Assembly: GCA_018713905.1 (NCBI GenBank)
Contig: DVOC01000025.1
Coordinates: forward strand, 1 to 41,785
Length of the DNA stretch: 41,785 nt
Source: Candidatus Fimimonas merdipullorum
GTDB lineage: Bacteria > Bacillota > Clostridia > Christensenellales > CAG-314
Direction: 5' to 3'
Position 1 is the stretch's first letter, and every line of letters begins with the position of its first letter. The notes beneath the pieces were generated by a model. The model saw only the letters and a program-made list of their open reading frames with translations. It was not told where the DNA came from and did not search any database. Below are positions 38,175-41,785 of this stretch, one piece after another. The translations under genes were made by a program, and so were the position numbers.

Positions 38175-38534
38175 ATGGCTAACAAATACGGTTACAACGG
38201 CGCGGGCGGCGGCAAATCGGGCGGCTTCGGCGGCGGAAATATGCAGAATCTTATGAAGCAGGCGCAGCAAATGCAGCAGAAGCTGCAAGAGGCGCAGCAG
38301 CAGCTGGAGGAAATTACCGTCACGGGCAGCGCCGGCGGCGGTTTGGTAGAGGCGGACGTCAACGGCAAAAAGACGGTGCTTGCCGTCAGGATAAAGGCGG
38401 AGGCGTGCGATCCCGACGACGCGGAAATGCTGGAAGACCTTGTGCTCGCCGCCATAAACGACGGCTACACCAAGGCGCAGGCAAAGGAAGACGAGCTTAT
38501 GGCTCCCTTCGCCGCCATGAGAGGTTTACTGTAA
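38175..38534 (+). CDS. YbaB/EbfC family nucleoid-associated protein
   Basis: [42 protein letters not shown]; between dnaX and recR. Confidence 0.95.
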   Translation: MANKYGYNGAGGGKSGGFGGGNMQNLMKQAQQMQQKLQEAQQQLEEITVTGSAGGGLVEADVNGKKTVLAVRIKAEACDPDDAEMLEDLVLAAINDGYTKAQAKEDELMAPFAAMRGLL

Positions 38535-38535
38535 C

Positions 38536-39126
38536 ATGCCCGACTATATCGAACCGATAGAAAAACTTATACGGCAGTTTACCAAGCTGCCGGGGGTAGG
38601 CTCCAAAACGGCGCAGAGGTATGCTCTGACGGTGCTTGCCATGTCCGACGGCGAAGCGCAGGCGTTTGCCGACGCCGTCACGCACGCCAAGCGCAGCGTC
38701 AAGGTGTGCTCGGTGTGCGGCAACTATACCGACTGCGATCCCTGCCACATATGTGCCACGAGGGACAACTCCGTCATCTGCGTAGTGCAGGAGGCAAAGG
38801 ACGTGCTTGCCGTGGAGCGCCTTGGGGAATACAAGGGCGTCTACCACGTGCTGGGGGGAGTGCTCAACCCGCTTAAAGGCGTGGGCAGAGACGACATCCG
38901 TCTGGCGCAGCTGTTCAAGCGTCTGGCGGGGGACGTCAAAGAGGTCATTCTTGCCACAGATACCTCCGCCGAGGGGGAGGCAACGGCAACTTATATAGCG
39001 CGATACGTAAAGCAATGCGGCATAAAAGCCACGCGCCTTGCGCAGGGCATAAGCGTAGGCAGCGAACTGCAATATGCCGACGAAGTGACGCTTTCCCGCG
39101 CTTTTTCTAACAGAAAGGAAATGTAA
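38536..39126 (+). CDS. recR: Recombination protein RecR
   Basis: LPGVGSKTAQRYAL; CSVCGNYTDCDPCHIC; TOPRIM VILATDTSAEGEATATYIAR. Confidence 0.97.
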   Translation: MPDYIEPIEKLIRQFTKLPGVGSKTAQRYALTVLAMSDGEAQAFADAVTHAKRSVKVCSVCGNYTDCDPCHICATRDNSVICVVQEAKDVLAVERLGEYKGVYHVLGGVLNPLKGVGRDDIRLAQLFKRLAGDVKEVILATDTSAEGEATATYIARYVKQCGIKATRLAQGISVGSELQYADEVTLSRAFSNRKEM

Positions 39127-39128
39127 CG

Positions 39129-39377
39129 ATGCGACTTGACAAATTTTTGAAGGTTTCGCGCATACTCAAACGGCGCACCGTGGCGCAGGAAGCGTGCGAC
39201 GGCGGAAAGGTGGACGTAAACGGCAAGGCGGCAAAGCCGGGCTGTCAGCTTAAAGTGGGTGACGTGGTGTGCGTTCATTTTGCCGGCGGCAGCCTTTCTT
39301 TCAGAGTAAAAATGCTGAAAGAAAGCGTCAAAAAAGAGGAAGCGTCGGAAATGTACGAGATAATCCTGCCGCAATGA
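39129..39377 (+). CDS. rqcP: S4-domain RNA-binding protein (RqcP/YabO-like)
   Basis: MRLDKFLKVSRILKRRTVAQEACDGGKVDVNGKAAKPGCQLKVGD. Confidence 0.88.
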   Translation: MRLDKFLKVSRILKRRTVAQEACDGGKVDVNGKAAKPGCQLKVGDVVCVHFAGGSLSFRVKMLKESVKKEEASEMYEIILPQ

Positions 39378-40426
39378 GAGGGGCTGTGATAGTCGCCGGC
39401 GGCAGTTCGGCGCGTTTCGGCGAGGACAAACTGGAATTTGACGTTGCAGGCGAAAGCGTGCTGCAACGAGCGGTGGACTGCTTTATTCCCTTCGTCAGCC
39501 ATATCGTGGTGGTGGGGCGCAGGGTAGAAGGCGCATTGTACGCCGAAGGGGGCGACACCCGCTGCCAATCGGTGCGCAACGGCATAGCGGCGCTGCCCGA
39601 CCAAGTCACGGTAGTGGCGGTGCACGACGCGGCGCGTCCCTTTGCGTCTCCGCAGCTTATAGAAAAAGTGTTTTGCGAGGCGGAAAGGCTGGGCAGCGCC
39701 GTGCCCTTTGTGCCCGTCACCGACACCTTGTGGCAAAAGCCCTGCACTCCCTGCCAAAGGGAGGATTTTTTCTGCGTGCAGACTCCGCAGGCATTTGACG
39801 TAAAGCTGCTCAAAGAGGCGCTTGCGGCGCAGACGGGCGATTTTCCCGACGAAAGCACCCTGTTTGCCAAGGTGCACGGCAAGGTAAATTTCGTGGAAGG
39901 GGAACGGGGCAACGTAAAGATAACCTATCCGCAGGACGCATTGCGCTTCAAGGTGGGCAACGGCTTCGACGTTCACCCCTTTGCGGAGGGTGAGGGCTTT
40001 GTGCTGGGGGGAATAAAGGTGCCCTACACTAAAACGCTCAAAGGGCATTCCGACGCCGACGTGCTTACACACGCCGTGTGCGACGCTTTGCTTACCGCTT
40101 CGGGCAACAGGGACATAGGTTGTATCTTCCCCGACAGCGACGAAAAATACCGCGGCATAAGCAGTCTGCTGCTGCTGTCGGAAAGCGCGCGGCTGGCGCA
40201 AAAAAACGGGTACTTCGTCAAAAACGTGTCGGCGGTGGTGATATGTCAGCATCCCAAGCTTGCCGAGTATCTGCCCCTTATGTCACAAAAACTTGCAGAC
40301 GTACTCAAAATTCCCGCACATTGCGTCAATCTCAGCGCAACCACTACCGAAAAACTGGGCGCGCTTGGCAACGGCGACGGCATTGCCTGTCAGGCATATG
40401 CGCTGGTGTGCGGCAGGCAGGCGTAA
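39374..40426 (+). CDS. ispDF: Bifunctional IspD/IspF (MEP pathway)
   Basis: IspD: MRGAVIVAGGSSARFGEDKLEF...VHDAARPF; IspF: VGNGFDVHPFAEGEGFVLGGIKVPYTKTLKGHSDADVLTHAVCDALL. ATG 39374. Confidence 0.95.
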   Translation: MRGAVIVAGGSSARFGEDKLEFDVAGESVLQRAVDCFIPFVSHIVVVGRRVEGALYAEGGDTRCQSVRNGIAALPDQVTVVAVHDAARPFASPQLIEKVFCEAERLGSAVPFVPVTDTLWQKPCTPCQREDFFCVQTPQAFDVKLLKEALAAQTGDFPDESTLFAKVHGKVNFVEGERGNVKITYPQDALRFKVGNGFDVHPFAEGEGFVLGGIKVPYTKTLKGHSDADVLTHAVCDALLTASGNRDIGCIFPDSDEKYRGISSLLLLSESARLAQKNGYFVKNVSAVVICQHPKLAEYLPLMSQKLADVLKIPAHCVNLSATTTEKLGALGNGDGIACQAYALVCGRQA

Positions 40427-40436
40427 AATTTGCCTA

Positions 40437-40465
40437 TTGACAAAGCGGTGGTTATCGTGTATTAT
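40437..40465 (+). promoter_or_regulatory. Promoter for ppa
   Basis: TTGACA - 17 bp - TATTAT, followed by aaggagg SD. Confidence 0.8.
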
Positions 40466-40484
40466 CTAACAAGGAGGTATTCGT

Positions 40485-41021
40485 ATGAATATTTGGCATA
40501 ACATAGCAAGAGATCGTATAAATGCCGACGACTTCTATGCCGTGGTGGAGATAACCAAAGGCAGCAAAATGAAGTACGAATTGGACAAGGAAACGGGGCT
40601 TTTGGTGCTGGACAGAATTTTGTACACCTCTACGCACTATCCCGCCAACTACGGCTTTATCCCCCGCACTCTGGCAGGCGACGGCGATCCTATGGACGTG
40701 CTGGTGCTGTCCTCCGAGCCGCTTTTGCCGCTGTCGCTGGTGCGCTGTTACCCCATCGGCGTAATTATCATGAACGACAACGGTTCTACCGACGAAAAGG
40801 TTATAGCCATTCCCTTCTCCGATCCCATGTACAACGGCTACAAGTCCATTCGCGATCTTCCCTCCCACATTTTCGAGGAAATGCAGCACTTTTTCCGCGT
40901 GTACAAGGAATTGGAAAACAAAAATACCTCCGTTTCGGAAACGCACGACGTGGACGTGGCGAAGGACGTGGTGCAGAAGTCCATTCACGAATACATAGAA
41001 AAAATTCTTTCCAACAGATAA
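40485..41021 (+). CDS. ppa: Soluble inorganic pyrophosphatase (family I)
   Basis: [56 protein letters not shown]. Confidence 0.96.
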   Translation: MNIWHNIARDRINADDFYAVVEITKGSKMKYELDKETGLLVLDRILYTSTHYPANYGFIPRTLAGDGDPMDVLVLSSEPLLPLSLVRCYPIGVIIMNDNGSTDEKVIAIPFSDPMYNGYKSIRDLPSHIFEEMQHFFRVYKELENKNTSVSETHDVDVAKDVVQKSIHEYIEKILSNR

Positions 41022-41179
41022 TCCGCGCCCAAATGCTTTGCGGCAGATAAATGCGCCTTGTGCGGTTTCAACAAAATAATTCCCCAATGCAGTCCGCCTG
41101 TGGGCAAGCCGCGTAAATGCGGTTTGTGGCAAAATATTTCCTGAAAAGGCGGCGTCGGACAATTCAAAACTATTGTAAC

Positions 41180-41220
41180 AAAAAAGAACTTTATCTACAT
41201 CGATAGAGTTCTTTTTGTTT
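41180..41220. terminator. Bidirectional terminator between ppa and the methyltransferase remnant
   Basis: aaaaaagaact-ttatctacatcgatag-agttctttttgttttt. Confidence 0.8.
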
Positions 41221-41221
41221 T

Positions 41222-41785
41222 TTACGGCTCCAAATCGAACAACCGTGTTGCCATATATTCAATAACCCTGACGTTTACGGCGTTACCCAATTGCTTGTAT
41301 GCCCGATTGTTGTGCTCACACATAAGCGTAGCGCGATTTGAATAATTGCTTTGCATATATTATGTAACCTTTACATTCCGCCAGACAATTGCGTGATATG
41401 CGGCAGGTTTCAGGCAAAACAATAGGTAAAGGCAAAATTCCTGCCTACGGGCAAGTGACGCAATAAGGCGGCTTGTATGCCCGATGATCGTTTTTGTTGC
41501 ATATAACGGAATCCGGCTTTGTAGTCTTGCGGCTTCTCGTGGAGTCAACCTTCTTCCGACTTTCCCGATAACGGGTATTTGCACCGGTGCAACCAATGCC
41601 GGAAAAACATTCGGTCTTTTAACTGTTATGCCGGACGGTCTGAACTGAATAATACCGTCCCACACAGATTTGCAATCGGCGCCGCATTGCCATTCAAGTT
41701 TTTGTTCAGTAGTGGTGAAATTCCGCAAATAATTCCAGTTTTTCAACCATGAATCAATAAACGTTTTGTTGTTTTCATAAAGCCG
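41222..41785 (-). pseudogene. C5-cytosine DNA methyltransferase, C-terminal part, frameshifted with duplicated motif; continues past the window edge
   Basis: WDGIIQFRPSGITVKRPNVFPALVAPVQIPVIGKVGRRLTPREAARLQS then frameshift to KPDSVICNKNDHRAYK; separate downstream SNRATLMCEHNNRAYKQLGNAVNVRVIEYMATRLFDLEP* after an in-frame TAA. Confidence 0.8.

Noticed and set aside
1-41785. CRISPR arrays, transposases, phage structural genes, toxin-antitoxin pairs, rRNA genes
   Set aside because: Looked for and not seen: no regularly spaced direct repeats with unique spacers (the 13.1 kb array has no spacers), no DDE/serine/tyrosine recombinase motifs, and no rRNA signatures.

Overview
The window looks like a Clostridia/Firmicutes-type chromosome segment, moderately GC-rich, with nearly all genes on the + strand. 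Most of it is housekeeping: tRNA-Gln(CUG) on the minus strand; rho–mnmA–DUF1624-like membrane protein; a TPP riboswitch with an N-terminally extended ThiT; a Ppx/GppA phosphatase; minD – divergent minE-like ORF – spoIVFA-like – spoIVFB-like; a nadD-yqeK fusion with rsfS and a TSCPD protein; sua5–rpiB; a complete V-type ATPase operon (ntpFIKECGABD order) with Na+-type proteolipid motifs; dnaG–rpoD–trmK–zinc-ribbon protein; GNAT–mrnC–rlmB–sigH–dnaX–ybaB–recR–rqcP–ispDF; and ppa. The accessory or unexplained parts are: (i) a 27-bp duplication containing the tRNA-Gln 3' end at the left edge (att-like); (ii) a 1418-aa minus-strand lipoprotein that appears to contain repeated domains and matches no family I recognise; (iii) an iteron-like repeat array between that lipoprotein gene and minD; (iv) a broken C5-cytosine DNA methyltransferase with a duplicated C-terminal motif at the right edge; (v) several 0.3-0.9 kb intergenic spacers with no credible coding content. 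All identifications come from reading motifs and gene order; no database search was run.
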